From: Acidobacteriota bacterium
GTDB lineage: Bacteria; Acidobacteriota; Thermoanaerobaculia; Gp7-AA8
NCBI GenBank assembly: GCA_003223645.1
Contig: QHVT01000017.1
Span: forward strand, 1-64,000
Reading direction: 5' to 3'
Length of the DNA stretch: 64,000 bases
The notes under the pieces are model-generated. The model made no database searches. It worked only from the letters and a program-made list of their open reading frames with translations, and had not been told where the DNA came from. Positions 52,802 through 61,025 of this stretch are shown one piece after another (position 1 is the stretch's first letter; each line of letters starts with the position of its first letter). Position numbers and translations under genes: made by a program.

Positions 52802-53415
52802 AAATATTTGTCGAGACCAACTTCGTCCTGGAGGTTGCGCTCGAGCAACAGGAATCTTCCGCATGCGAAAGACTCCTGGATCTCGCTGAACAGCGGATGA
52901 TTCAGTTACTGGTACCCGCCTATAGTCTCGTTGAACCGCACGAAACGCTCACGCGCAGACATCTCGATCGCGAGGCGCTGCGGTCGCGGATTTCAACCGA
53001 ATTAACACAACTCGGACGCAGTACACCGCTCGCTGAGCGCGTCCTGGCATCGCAGGAAGTGGTGAAGCTGATGGCAGATAGCGCGGAGTATGAAAGCAAG
53101 CGTATAGAGCAAGTGAAACAACGCATTTGCGCCATAGCAGAAATCCTACCGCTGGATGTGACTGTGCTTCGTGGCGCGGCCGAATATCAGGAGAGGTTCG
53201 ATTTGTCTCCACAGGATTCGGTCGTGTATGCCTCGATTCATGGCCATCTACAACCTGAACATGAGGCCACAAGTTGTTTCATCAGCAGGAATCCCGCCGA
53301 TTTCGACGACCCTGATTTGCGGCAGGAACTTGCAGCATTCAAATGCAAGTATTTCTCTTCCTTCGCCACAGCCCTTGAATACATCAATCATGCGTTGACG
53401 AAGCCGGGTGTCTAA
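52798..53415 (+). CDS. PIN-domain protein, probable RNase
   Basis: 205-aa protein that begins VKIFVETNFVLEVAL (PIN first block, with Glu instead of the usual Asp), then SLVEPHETL, LSPQDSVVYASI and SRNPADFDDPDL, which give the remaining acidic residues of a PIN active site. PIN proteins are usually toxins that cut RNA. Here the partner is the nuclease-like gene upstream (GTGA overlap) and not a recognised antitoxin. Function as a toxin or defence protein is inferred. Confidence 0.65.
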   Translation: MKIFVETNFVLEVALEQQESSACERLLDLAEQRMIQLLVPAYSLVEPHETLTRRHLDREALRSRISTELTQLGRSTPLAERVLASQEVVKLMADSAEYESKRIEQVKQRICAIAEILPLDVTVLRGAAEYQERFDLSPQDSVVYASIHGHLQPEHEATSCFISRNPADFDDPDLRQELAAFKCKYFSSFATALEYINHALTKPGV

Positions 53416-53426
53416 GCTCTGCCCGC

Positions 53427-54395
53427 CTACACCGCCACGCCCGCGTGATACGCGATCACCTCGCGCAGAATCCCATCCAGCGACGTCTTCGGACGGAATC
53501 CCACGAGCGCGCTGATTTTCGAAATGTCGGGCACGCGGCGCGGCATGTCTTCGAATCCTTCTTCGTACGCTTCGCTGTAGGGGACGAACACGATCTCTGA
53601 GGACGAGCCGGTGAGCTCGCGGATGCGCTCGGCGAGGGTGGCGATCGACACTTCTTCGTTCGAGCCGATGTTGAAGACCTGCCCGACCGCTTCTTCGCGA
53701 TCCATCAGTTTCACGAGCGCGTCGACGATGTCGCCGACGTAGCCGAAGCAGCGCGTCTGTTTTCCATCGCCGTAGACGGTGAGGGGGCGTCCGGCGAGCG
53801 CCTGTTTCACGAGCGTTGGGATCACCATTCCGTATTGGCCGGTCTGCCGCGGGCCGACGGTGTTGAAGAGGCGCACGACGATCGTCGGCAGTTTCTTCTC
53901 GCGCCAGTACGCGAGCGCGAGGAATTCGTCGATCGCCTTCGAGCAGGCGTAGCTCCAGCGTCCCTTCGTCGTCGCGCCCATGACGAGATTGCCGTCTTCA
54001 CGGAACGGGACCTGGTCGCTGAGTCCGTACACTTCCGACGTCGACGCGATCAGCACTTTTTTCTTTTTCTTGTTTGCCGCCGCGAGGACGACTTCGGTGC
54101 CGCGCACGTTCGTCTCGATCGTGCGCACGGGACTCTCGACGATCAGCTTCACGCCGACGGCGGCGGCGAGGTGGAAGACGACGTCGCAGCCGTCGACGAG
54201 CTCCGTGACGATCGGATAGTTCTGCACGCTGTCGATCGTGTAGTGAAAGCGCGGGTGTTTCTTGATGTGCTCGATGTTGTGGATGCTGCCGGTGGAGAGG
54301 TCGTCGATGATCGTGACCTCGTCGCCGCGGCCGAGGTAAGCGTCTGCGAGATGAGAACCGATGAACCCCGCGCCGCCCGTGATGAGAACTCGCAA
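53427..54395 (-). CDS. NAD-dependent sugar epimerase/dehydratase
   Basis: 322-aa SDR of the glycan locus. TTG start (LRVLITGGAGFIGSHLADAYL) with AAGGAG upstream; STSEVYGLSDQVPF, the YxxxK pair SYACSKAIDEF, and FNTVGPRQTGQYGMV. It resembles UDP-glucose 4-epimerase or UDP-glucuronate decarboxylase-like enzymes; the KKKKK run near residue 110 is unusual. It is first in a minus-strand unit together with the glycosyltransferase, after the palindrome. Confidence 0.88.
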   Translation of the reverse strand: MRVLITGGAGFIGSHLADAYLGRGDEVTIIDDLSTGSIHNIEHIKKHPRFHYTIDSVQNYPIVTELVDGCDVVFHLAAAVGVKLIVESPVRTIETNVRGTEVVLAAANKKKKKVLIASTSEVYGLSDQVPFREDGNLVMGATTKGRWSYACSKAIDEFLALAYWREKKLPTIVVRLFNTVGPRQTGQYGMVIPTLVKQALAGRPLTVYGDGKQTRCFGYVGDIVDALVKLMDREEAVGQVFNIGSNEEVSIATLAERIRELTGSSSEIVFVPYSEAYEEGFEDMPRRVPDISKISALVGFRPKTSLDGILREVIAYHAGVAV

Positions 54396-54405
54396 GATCG
54401 CTCCT

Positions 54406-54476
54406 TGGCCGGCCTCCGGACCTCCTGGCCTCCTGGCCTCCTAGGAGGCTGGGCGGCTGAGAGGCTGAGAGGCCAG
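54406..54476. repeat. Palindromic element, GGCCTCCTGGCC family
   Basis: GGCCGGCCTCCGGACCTCCTGG-type arm with an opposing CTCAGAGGCC arm centred on CCTAGG. It lies between the epimerase and the glycosyltransferase and codes for the last residues (SQPLSRPAS) and stop of the latter. Confidence 0.8.
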
Positions 54477-55619
54477 GTCGTCGTAGAGTCGGATGATATC
54501 CGCGATCAGGCGCTCTTTGGAGTACGTCGCGCGCGCGTAGTCGCGCGCGTGGTGTGCGAGCCAGCCACGCAGCGACTCGTCGGCGAGGAGGCGGCGCAGT
54601 CCGTTGGCGAATCCGGCGTCGTCATTTGACTTCGCGGTGATGCCGCGCTCGCGGACTTGGTAGCCGTCGGCGTTCATCTCGACGACGTCGCCGAGGAGAT
54701 CGACGACGCCCCCGACGGCGGTGCTGATGACGGGGATGCCGGCGGCCATCGCCTCGATGAGCGAGAGCGGCGTGCCTTCGTTGAGCGACGTCAGCGCGGC
54801 GATGGAAATTGACGAGTAGATTTCCGCGGCGGAGTGCGTGCCGGCGAGCGTGACGTTGTTCAACTGCGCGGCGCGCGCTTCGATGGTTGCGCGCTCGGCG
54901 CCGTCGCCGTAAATGACGAATTGCGTGTCGCGCAAACGCGCGGCGATGCGGAGGAACATGTCGTGATTTTTGATTGGCGCGAGGCGGCCGATGATCGCGA
55001 TTTGGGGGACAGGTTGGAAAACCTGTCCCACACCAAGCTCGTCGAGGTCGAGCCCTAACGGGATGATGTGAAACTGCTCGGACTTTCCGACGCCGAACGT
55101 CTCGTGGATCTCGCGCCGCTGCTGTTCGCTGAGCACGATGATCGCGTCGGTCATGCGCGCGAGCGTTCGCTCGATCATCAGGAACATTCGCGTTTTCAGG
55201 CGACCGTAGTAGCTGTGAAAGATGTGGCCGTGATACGTGTGGACGAACTTGACGCGGCGCCGCGTGAAGAGTCGATAGAGAAAACCGGCAGCGCGTCCCG
55301 CGGCTCCGGCTTTGGCGGTGTGGGTGTGAATGATGTCGGGGCGATAGCGGCGGAAGAAGCGAAAGAGCTTCCACACCGTGATGACGTCGCGCGGCGAGAT
55401 CTCGCGGCTCATCTCCGGAATCACGATCGGCGTGACGCCGTGCTCGATCGCGAACCGGCTCATGTCGTCTTCGCCCGGCGGCACGACGCCGGTGACGAGC
55501 GCGGTCTCGAGCTCGGCTGTGCTTCCACAAGGGCTCATCGCTTCTGCGAGCCACGTGACGTGCCGCGCCGGGCCGCCGACGTTGAGGCGCGCGATGATGC
55601 GCGCAACCTTTCGCGTCAC
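54441..55619 (-). CDS. Family 4 glycosyltransferase
   Basis: 392-aa GT-B enzyme. It begins with GTG (TRKVARIIARLNVGGPARHV), has IHTHTAKAGAAGRAAGF, FHSYYGRLKTR, then donor-domain motifs IAIIGRLAPIKNHDMFLR, VIYGDGAER and SLNEGTPLSLIEAMAAGIPVI (EX7E). A short palindrome (55003-55033) is read in frame at the domain linker (about residues 196-206), and another element gives the C-terminal end. The start overlaps the TPR gene stop as GTGA. Confidence 0.88.
   Translation of the reverse strand: MTRKVARIIARLNVGGPARHVTWLAEAMSPCGSTAELETALVTGVVPPGEDDMSRFAIEHGVTPIVIPEMSREISPRDVITVWKLFRFFRRYRPDIIHTHTAKAGAAGRAAGFLYRLFTRRRVKFVHTYHGHIFHSYYGRLKTRMFLMIERTLARMTDAIIVLSEQQRREIHETFGVGKSEQFHIIPLGLDLDELGVGQVFQPVPQIAIIGRLAPIKNHDMFLRIAARLRDTQFVIYGDGAERATIEARAAQLNNVTLAGTHSAAEIYSSISIAALTSLNEGTPLSLIEAMAAGIPVISTAVGGVVDLLGDVVEMNADGYQVRERGITAKSNDDAGFANGLRRLLADESLRGWLAHHARDYARATYSKERLIADIIRLYDDLASQPLSRPAS
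55003..55033. repeat. Short palindromic element, GGGGGACAGGTT family, inside a glycosyltransferase
   Basis: TGGGGGACAGGTT pairs with AACCTGTCCCACA. Read in frame it gives GVGQVFQPVP. The insertion is at the same place, the domain linker, as the larger element in the glycosyltransferase at 38279. Confidence 0.85.
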
Positions 55620-56104
55620 TTGCGCCGCAATCCCCGCATGCGCTCGCGCACGCGCCGCTGCGCCTCGGGACTCGGAATGTTCTCGACATCCTCCGGAAGC
55701 AGGCGCGCGGCCGTCACGTAGTTCTCGACCGCCTCGTCCATCCGTCCAAGCTCGACGAGCAGCGTGCCGACGTTGTGGTACAGCTCCGGGCGCTGATCGA
55801 TCGTGAGGCCGCGTCGCAGCGCGTCGATCGCCGCCTCCTTCCGCCCCAGCGCATCCTCGTTTTCCGCCTCGAACATGTAGAGCTGCACGTTCGTGCGGCA
55901 CGGACCCTCGAGCCGCCGCAACTGCTCGAGGTTCTGCCGCGCGAGAACAATGAGCTTGTAGCTGTCCCCGGTCTGGTCCGTCTGTTCCGTCCGCGCGCGC
56001 AAGTCGTTCAGCGACTGATTGCACGTCAACGGCGGCTTCACGAACGCGAACATCGCCCAGACGCAGAGCGCCGCGACGACGAGGACGATGAGGATGCGGA
56101 TCAT
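55616..56104 (-). CDS. Membrane-anchored TPR protein
   Basis: 162-aa protein with one N-terminal hydrophobic helix (ILIVLVVAALCVWAMFAFV) and two to three tetratricopeptide-like repeats (YHNVGTLLVELGRMDEAVENYVTAARLLPED). The TPR part faces the periplasm or outside by topology. It overlaps both neighbours by 4 bp, so it probably works with the O-antigen-ligase-like protein. No catalytic motif is seen. Confidence 0.82.
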   Translation of the reverse strand: MIRILIVLVVAALCVWAMFAFVKPPLTCNQSLNDLRARTEQTDQTGDSYKLIVLARQNLEQLRRLEGPCRTNVQLYMFEAENEDALGRKEAAIDALRRGLTIDQRPELYHNVGTLLVELGRMDEAVENYVTAARLLPEDVENIPSPEAQRRVRERMRGLRRK

Positions 56105-57537
56105 CGCGTTCTCCGTTGCCCCTCATCCGGTTCTCCCGTCGCCGAGGAGAGCGGGCGTCCCGCCCGCCCCCGGGAGGCGGGCAGGATGCCCGCTCTCCTC
56201 GGCGCGCGGGGTGTTTGCGGCGAGAGGGTGGCGCGAAGCGCCGGGTGAGGGGCCGCTCCCCATCCGAGAATCAGCGCGGACATCGTAACGAGGAGATGCC
56301 GTGTTGCCGCGATCTGCAGCGGAAAGAACGCGAGCGCCAGCACGGCGACGGTGATGACGAACGGGATCGCGAGCTGCGCGGCGAATTGTGCGCGCTCGTC
56401 GTCGCTTTCGCCTTTGCGACGCACGCGCAGCGCGATCACGACGCACGCGGCGACGAACAAGGCGTAGCCGGGCAGTCCCGTTTCGGCGAGGAGCTGCAAG
56501 TGATCGTTGTGCGCTTCGGCGAAGTTCACTCCCGCGCCGCGCATGAGCCGCGCGGAGTAAATCTCGCTCAAATGAATGCGATAGGACATGTAGAGGTACT
56601 TGTACGCGCCCGGTCCGACGCCGAGGAACGGATGATCGCGAAACATCCCGTACGCTGCGACGAAGGCGGGGAGGCGATCGGAAAAGAGCACGTCCCAGTC
56701 GCCGCGCATCAACTGCTCCGGAATGCGCGCGACGCGCGTGAACGCGGGCAGGTCGATGCGCGTCGCGACGACCAGCAGCGCGATCACGAGCAGCGTGACG
56801 ACCAGCGCCGTCTTCCACGATCGGCGAACTCCGATGAACGCCGCCGCGGCCGCGACGGTGATGACCGCGGTGCGCGACTGCGAGACGATCACGCCGGCCA
56901 GTGCCGCGAATGCGCCGATCGCCGCAATCCAGCGCAGGCGTCCGCGAAGAAACTCGCTCGCGCCGAAGAGAACGACCGCGCAGATGGCGAGATAGCCGCC
57001 GACGTCGTTCGGATTGCCGATCAGCGCGGAGGCCCGGAGATGCGCGGTCTGCAGCTCGGCGGCGCGGAAGTCGAACGGGTTCCAGATCGAGAATTCCTGC
57101 AGCGCCGCGAGGAGGGTGTTGACCACGACGATGGGCACGAGCACGAGCAGCGCGGCGACCGGGACGTCGCGCGCGACATACCAGACCGCGACGAACAGGA
57201 TGGCGGAGCACAGGATCGTCACGAGCGCCTGGATGCTCAGGATGCGCTGCTGCGACGTCAGCGTGGTGATGATCGACCAGAGCACTGCGCCGCCGAGGAT
57301 CGCGATGACGCCGCGCTCACGCAGCAGTTGGCGGATCCGTGACGTTCCGCCGTAGACAATCGCGACCGCGAGAGCGAATACGCTGATGATGGCCTGCGCA
57401 CGCATCGCCGCTTCCTTCGGCGCGCGGAACATGTCGAGTCCGGGCGCGAAGGCGACGCCGAGGAGAATCAGTCCGCCGGCGGCCGCGAAGACGAGAGCTC
57501 GTTCGGCGCGCGCGGCGACCGTGCTGTGGGAAGACAC
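56101..57537 (-). CDS. O-antigen ligase/polymerase (WaaL/Wzy)-like membrane protein
   Basis: About 478 aa with 10-12 membrane helices. The Wzy_C/O-antigen ligase hallmark is the large loop with RDHPFLGVGPGAYKYLY and AHNDHLQLLAETGLPGY. Such proteins join or polymerise lipid-linked glycans in the periplasmic face of the inner membrane. GTG 57537 is chosen because TACACT lies 6 nt upstream; a longer frame begins in a palindrome. The last 40 residues or so are coded by nested palindromic elements (56118-56251) and are not conserved in the family. Confidence 0.87.
   Translation of the reverse strand: MSSHSTVAARAERALVFAAAGGLILLGVAFAPGLDMFRAPKEAAMRAQAIISVFALAVAIVYGGTSRIRQLLRERGVIAILGGAVLWSIITTLTSQQRILSIQALVTILCSAILFVAVWYVARDVPVAALLVLVPIVVVNTLLAALQEFSIWNPFDFRAAELQTAHLRASALIGNPNDVGGYLAICAVVLFGASEFLRGRLRWIAAIGAFAALAGVIVSQSRTAVITVAAAAAFIGVRRSWKTALVVTLLVIALLVVATRIDLPAFTRVARIPEQLMRGDWDVLFSDRLPAFVAAYGMFRDHPFLGVGPGAYKYLYMSYRIHLSEIYSARLMRGAGVNFAEAHNDHLQLLAETGLPGYALFVAACVVIALRVRRKGESDDERAQFAAQLAIPFVITVAVLALAFFPLQIAATRHLLVTMSALILGWGAAPHPALRATLSPQTPRAPRRAGILPASRGRAGRPLSSATGEPDEGQRRTR
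56118..56251. repeat. Nested palindromic elements
   Basis: Outer arms GCCCCTCATCCGG (56118 onward) and CCGGGTGAGGGGC (ending near 56251) enclose a complete GGAGAGCGGGCGTCCC element at 56146-56198. The whole is read in frame at the 3' end of the O-antigen-ligase-like gene. The same nesting occurs near 38164-38254. Confidence 0.88.
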
Positions 57538-57543
57538 GCGCGG

Positions 57544-57549
57544 AGTGTA
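57544..57549 (-). promoter_or_regulatory. Putative -10 element of a leaderless promoter
   Basis: Minus-strand TACACT, 6 nt (CCGCGC) before the GTG at 57537, with no Shine-Dalgarno. Confidence 0.4.
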
Positions 57550-57582
57550 CCCGCGGTGCGTTAATGTTGTGAGAGAAGCAAG

Positions 57583-57683
57583 TGCCATCCTGAGCCGCGA
57601 CGACGGCGAAGGATCCCCGGCGACGGAGCGCTGGTCGTGCATCGTCAGGGGACTCCTCGCCGTCGATGCGGCTCGGAATGACA
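57583..57683. repeat. Palindromic element, CCATCCTGAGCC family
   Basis: GCCATCCTGAGCCGCGACG at one end and CGGCTCGGAATGACAC in the inverted sense at the other. It separates the divergent ligase and HEAT-like genes. Related to 7117 and 35244. Confidence 0.85.
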
Positions 57684-57692
57684 CGCGATCCG

Positions 57693-58433
57693 ATGAAATA
57701 CGAACGCATGCTTCGCTTGAAGCAGGCCAACGCCGACGAGCTGTCGGAGCTCGTCATCGAGCACGGGCCGGCGCTGCTGGAGGAAGAGGCGCTCGCCATC
57801 CTCGAGAATCCGTTCGTCACGCCGCAAATCGTCGGCCGCATCGCGCAGACGCAGCGCCTCGCGGCGTTCTACTCCGTCCGGCTCAAGCTCGTCGCGCACC
57901 GGCAGACGCCGCTGCCGCATTCGGTCAAGCTCATTCACTATCTCTACTGGTTCGATCTCTTGCGCCTCTCGATCGACGTGCGCGTGCCGGCGCCGGTGCG
58001 CCGCGCGATCGACACGCAACTGCTCGCGCGCGTGCCGAAGCTCACGATCGGCGAGCGCGTGGCGTCGGCGCACCGGTGCAGTCACGCGCTGATCAATTTT
58101 TTTCTCTTCGATCCGACTCCGCGCGTGTTCGCTTCGCTGCTCCTGAACAAGAAGCTGCGTGAAGAGGACCTGCTCGCGCTCGTCAACTCGCCGCGCGCGA
58201 CGGTCGAGCAGTTGCGCCTGCTCGCGGAAGACATGAAATGGTCGTATCGATACGCGATTCGCAAGGCGCTGGTGATGAATCCGCTCACGCCGCGCTCGGC
58301 GGCGGCGTCGCAGTTGCGATACCTCTCCGCGCGCGATCTCGCGCAGATTCACGCGCGTCCGGAGACTTCGGTGTATCTGCGCCGCTGCATCGAGCGGTTG
58401 AGATCGCGCAATACTTCGGTGGCTGCGGATTGA
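57693..58433 (+). CDS. HEAT-like/DUF2336-type alpha-helical repeat protein
   Basis: 246-aa helical protein of unknown function. Repeating pairs of helices such as LLEEEALAILENPFVTPQIVGRIAQT and VRRAIDTQLLARVPKLTIGERVASAH resemble the leucine-rich-variant/HEAT-type fold. A stretch NPFVTPQ and NPLTPRS recur. It shares this style with the protein at 59305, and both flank the RodZ-like gene. ATG 57693 (MKYERMLRLK) is used; upstream starts fall in the palindrome. Confidence 0.7.
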   Translation: MKYERMLRLKQANADELSELVIEHGPALLEEEALAILENPFVTPQIVGRIAQTQRLAAFYSVRLKLVAHRQTPLPHSVKLIHYLYWFDLLRLSIDVRVPAPVRRAIDTQLLARVPKLTIGERVASAHRCSHALINFFLFDPTPRVFASLLLNKKLREEDLLALVNSPRATVEQLRLLAEDMKWSYRYAIRKALVMNPLTPRSAAASQLRYLSARDLAQIHARPETSVYLRRCIERLRSRNTSVAAD

Positions 58434-58434
58434 C

Positions 58435-58440
58435 TACAAT
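58435..58440 (+). promoter_or_regulatory. Putative -10 element of a leaderless promoter
   Basis: TACAAT, 10 bases, then ATG 58451. An in-frame ATG at 58439 overlaps the hexamer. Confidence 0.35.
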
Positions 58441-58450
58441 GGCCGCCGGG

Positions 58451-59308
58451 ATGCCTGAACAGGAATCGCCCTCCCCGGGAGGCGCATCGCAGCTCGCCTC
58501 TTTCGGCGAGGAGCTTCGCCGCGAGCGTGAGATTCGAGGCATTTCGCTCAAGGAAATCTCCGACGCCACGAAGATCAGCAAGCGCTTCCTCGATGCGCTG
58601 GAGCGCAACGATCACCGCACCCTGCCGGCTCCCGTGTTCACGCGCGGATTCGTGCGCGAGTACGCGCGTTACGTCGGGCTGAACGCCGAGGACATGGTCA
58701 ACCGCTACAACTTCGCGGCGGCGACGGACGATCGCATCGAGAAGCCGCCGCAGATCGAGCGCTACGCGTCGTCGCTGCCGCGCGACATCACGCCGAGGCC
58801 GCAGCCGAAGCGCGGCATTCCGCACGCGCGCGTGAACCGCAACGCGATCGCCCTCGTCGTGATCGCGCTCGCGCTGGCGGGCGTTGCGTGGTGGGCGGTG
58901 CAGCACAGGCTCGCGGAGCACGACGTCGTTGCGGACAACACGCCGGTGACGACTGCGACGACGGCGAAGCCCGCGGTGGCGGTTCCTCGGCCGGTCGCAA
59001 CCACGCCGCCCGTCGACGACTCGAAGCTGCGTCTCGAAGTGCAGGCGACGGACAACTCGTGGATCTCGCTCAAGGCCGACGGCAAGTCCGTATACAACGA
59101 CGAGATGGCCCGCGGCGACCGGCGCGGCTTCGAGGCGACGGCGAGCTTTCGATTCGAGACGATCGGAAACGCGGCCGGAGTGACGCTGCGATTGAACGGC
59201 GTCGAAGTGCCGCAACTCGGAAAAGAAGGCAAGGTGCTGCACGGTGTCACCTTCAATCGCGAGTCCCTCGACCGCCTGCGCGCGGGCGAGCCGAAGGAAC
59301 GGCCATGA
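58451..59308 (+). CDS. RodZ-like helix-turn-helix membrane protein
   Basis: 285-aa bitopic protein. Residues about 18-90 form an XRE-type helix-turn-helix (FGEELRREREIRGISLKEISDATKIS). A single membrane helix (IALVVIALALAGVAWWAV, about 138-155) follows, then an extracytoplasmic DUF4115 domain (LRLEVQATDNSWISLKADGK). This is the layout of RodZ, the MreB-binding cell-shape protein. Starts at ATG 58451, or 12 bases earlier. The stop overlaps the next gene by 4 bp. Confidence 0.88.
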   Translation: MPEQESPSPGGASQLASFGEELRREREIRGISLKEISDATKISKRFLDALERNDHRTLPAPVFTRGFVREYARYVGLNAEDMVNRYNFAAATDDRIEKPPQIERYASSLPRDITPRPQPKRGIPHARVNRNAIALVVIALALAGVAWWAVQHRLAEHDVVADNTPVTTATTAKPAVAVPRPVATTPPVDDSKLRLEVQATDNSWISLKADGKSVYNDEMARGDRRGFEATASFRFETIGNAAGVTLRLNGVEVPQLGKEGKVLHGVTFNRESLDRLRAGEPKERP

Positions 59309-60387
59309 CCGCGTTCACGGGCGAGATGACCGCGGCCGCGGTCATCGAGTTGGTCGAGTCGGGGGCGTATCCGCGCGAAGTAGTGGCGACGATCGCGCGC
59401 GGCTTCATGCCGCTCGCGCAGGAGGACCTCGTCGTCGTGCTCGCCCACCTCGGCGCCAGCAACGATGCCGAGATCGCCGGACTCGCGCGCGCCGCGCTCG
59501 CGGAGCTGCCGCCGCGCATCGTCCTCGAGCTCGCGTCGGACGAGAGCGTTCCCGCGGACGTGCTGCTGCGCCTCGTGCGCGTCTCGGGCGACGCGCAGGT
59601 GCTCGAGGCGCTGATCCGCAATCGCACCGTGCCGGACAGCGCGATCATCGCGCTCGCGCGCACCGCCGAGCCGCAGGTGCAGGACGTCATCGTCATCAAT
59701 CAGGCGCGCATCCTTCGCGCGCCGGAGATCCTCGACGCGCTGCTCCAGAATCCGTCGCTCTCCGGCGACGCGCGCCGCCGCGCGTACGAGACGCGCGAAG
59801 AATTCTTCGAAAAGAAGGCGCGCATCGAAGCGTTCGCGGGAGAAGAGGAGCCGGAGGTCGTCGACATTCCGCTCGGCCCGATCGCCGATCTCCTCGAGCG
59901 CGCGGCGCAGGATCCCGGTCCGTCGGCGCCGATCGCCCTCACGGAGGTGGAAAAGAAGAACGTCAAGGCCAGCGCGGTCTGGGCGAAGCTCGCCTACCTG
60001 TCGATCTCGGAGAAAGTGCAACTGGCATTCAAGGGCGATCGCGTGCTGCGCATGCTGCTGGTACGCGAGCGCAACAAATTGGTCGCCAGCGCGGTCCTGC
60101 GCAATCCGCGGCTCAGCGAGCAGGAAATCGAGAACATCGCCGGCATGCGCAATGTCGAAGAGGAAGTTTTGCGCGTCATCGGTACGAATCGCGAGTGGTC
60201 GTCGAAGTACGTGATCATGTTGATTCTGTGCCGCAATCCGAAGACGCCCATAGGGGTTGTCCTGCCGTTCATCAATCGTTTAACCTTAAGAGATTTGAAA
60301 GGGTTGAAGGACGACAAAGGCGTCTCGCAGGTCGTTCGCGAGAGCGCCAAGAGATTCTATTTGTCGCGAACCCAGAAAACCGGATGA
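59305..60387 (+). CDS. HEAT-like/DUF2336-type alpha-helical repeat protein
   Basis: 360-aa helical protein, no known catalytic motif. N-terminal helices (EMTAAAVIELVESGAYPREVV) and repeated pairs such as VLEALIRNRTVPDSAIIALA, EILDALLQNPSLSGDARRRAYETRE and LVASAVLRNPRLSEQEIENIAG. It belongs to the same type as the protein at 57693. It overlaps the RodZ-like and DnaJ genes by 4 bp each, so it is part of a tight operon. A scaffold role is inferred only. Confidence 0.75.
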   Translation: MTAFTGEMTAAAVIELVESGAYPREVVATIARGFMPLAQEDLVVVLAHLGASNDAEIAGLARAALAELPPRIVLELASDESVPADVLLRLVRVSGDAQVLEALIRNRTVPDSAIIALARTAEPQVQDVIVINQARILRAPEILDALLQNPSLSGDARRRAYETREEFFEKKARIEAFAGEEEPEVVDIPLGPIADLLERAAQDPGPSAPIALTEVEKKNVKASAVWAKLAYLSISEKVQLAFKGDRVLRMLLVRERNKLVASAVLRNPRLSEQEIENIAGMRNVEEEVLRVIGTNREWSSKYVIMLILCRNPKTPIGVVLPFINRLTLRDLKGLKDDKGVSQVVRESAKRFYLSRTQKTG

Positions 60388-61025
60388 AGGTCAACTACTA
60401 CGAGATCCTGGGCGTCGAACGGTCGGCCAGCGACGAGGAAATCCGCGACCGATTCCGGAAACTCGCGCGGGAGAACCATCCCGATCGCTATCGTGGCGCG
60501 GACAAAGCCGACGCGGAGCGGAAGTTCCAGACGCTCACCGAGGCCGTCAACGTGTTGACCAATCCCGCCAAGCGCAAGCAGCACGACTCCGAGATCTCCG
60601 GCGGCGGAAAAGGGTCCGCCGATTTCGCGCAGGTGGCGAAGGCGTATCTTGCCAAAGGCGTGAAGGCATTCAAGGAAAACGATCCTCGCGGCGCCTACGA
60701 GAACTTCGACATGGCCGTGAAGCACAATCCGCAGGACGCGAAGGCGTTTCACTATCTCGCCCTCTCGGCCGCGCGCATCCCCGCGTACGCGCGGCAGTCG
60801 GTGCAGGCCATCGAGAGCGCCCTTCAGCGCGAGCCGATGAATCCATTGTTTCTGAAAGATGCAGGATTGATCTGCCGGCAGGCGGGCCTCGTAGCGAAAG
60901 CGGAACGATATTTAGAAGAAGCGTTGAAGTGGGACGCGTCCAACGTTGAGGTACAGATGGCTCTCGCGGAGCTGCGGCAAACGAAGGAGGCAAAGGGCGG
61001 CTTCTCGATTTTCGGGAAACGCTGA
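60384..61025 (+). CDS. DnaJ-domain TPR protein
   Basis: 213-aa protein. Residues 1-65 are a J domain with HPD (YYEILGVERSASDEEI, ARENHPDRY), which would stimulate a DnaK-type chaperone. The glycine/phenylalanine and zinc-finger parts of DnaJ are absent. The rest is TPR-like (AKAYLAKGVKAFKENDPRGAYENFDMAVKHNPQDAKAFHYLALS). It is co-transcribed with the gene before (4-bp overlap) and after. Confidence 0.9.
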   Translation: MKVNYYEILGVERSASDEEIRDRFRKLARENHPDRYRGADKADAERKFQTLTEAVNVLTNPAKRKQHDSEISGGGKGSADFAQVAKAYLAKGVKAFKENDPRGAYENFDMAVKHNPQDAKAFHYLALSAARIPAYARQSVQAIESALQREPMNPLFLKDAGLICRQAGLVAKAERYLEEALKWDASNVEVQMALAELRQTKEAKGGFSIFGKR

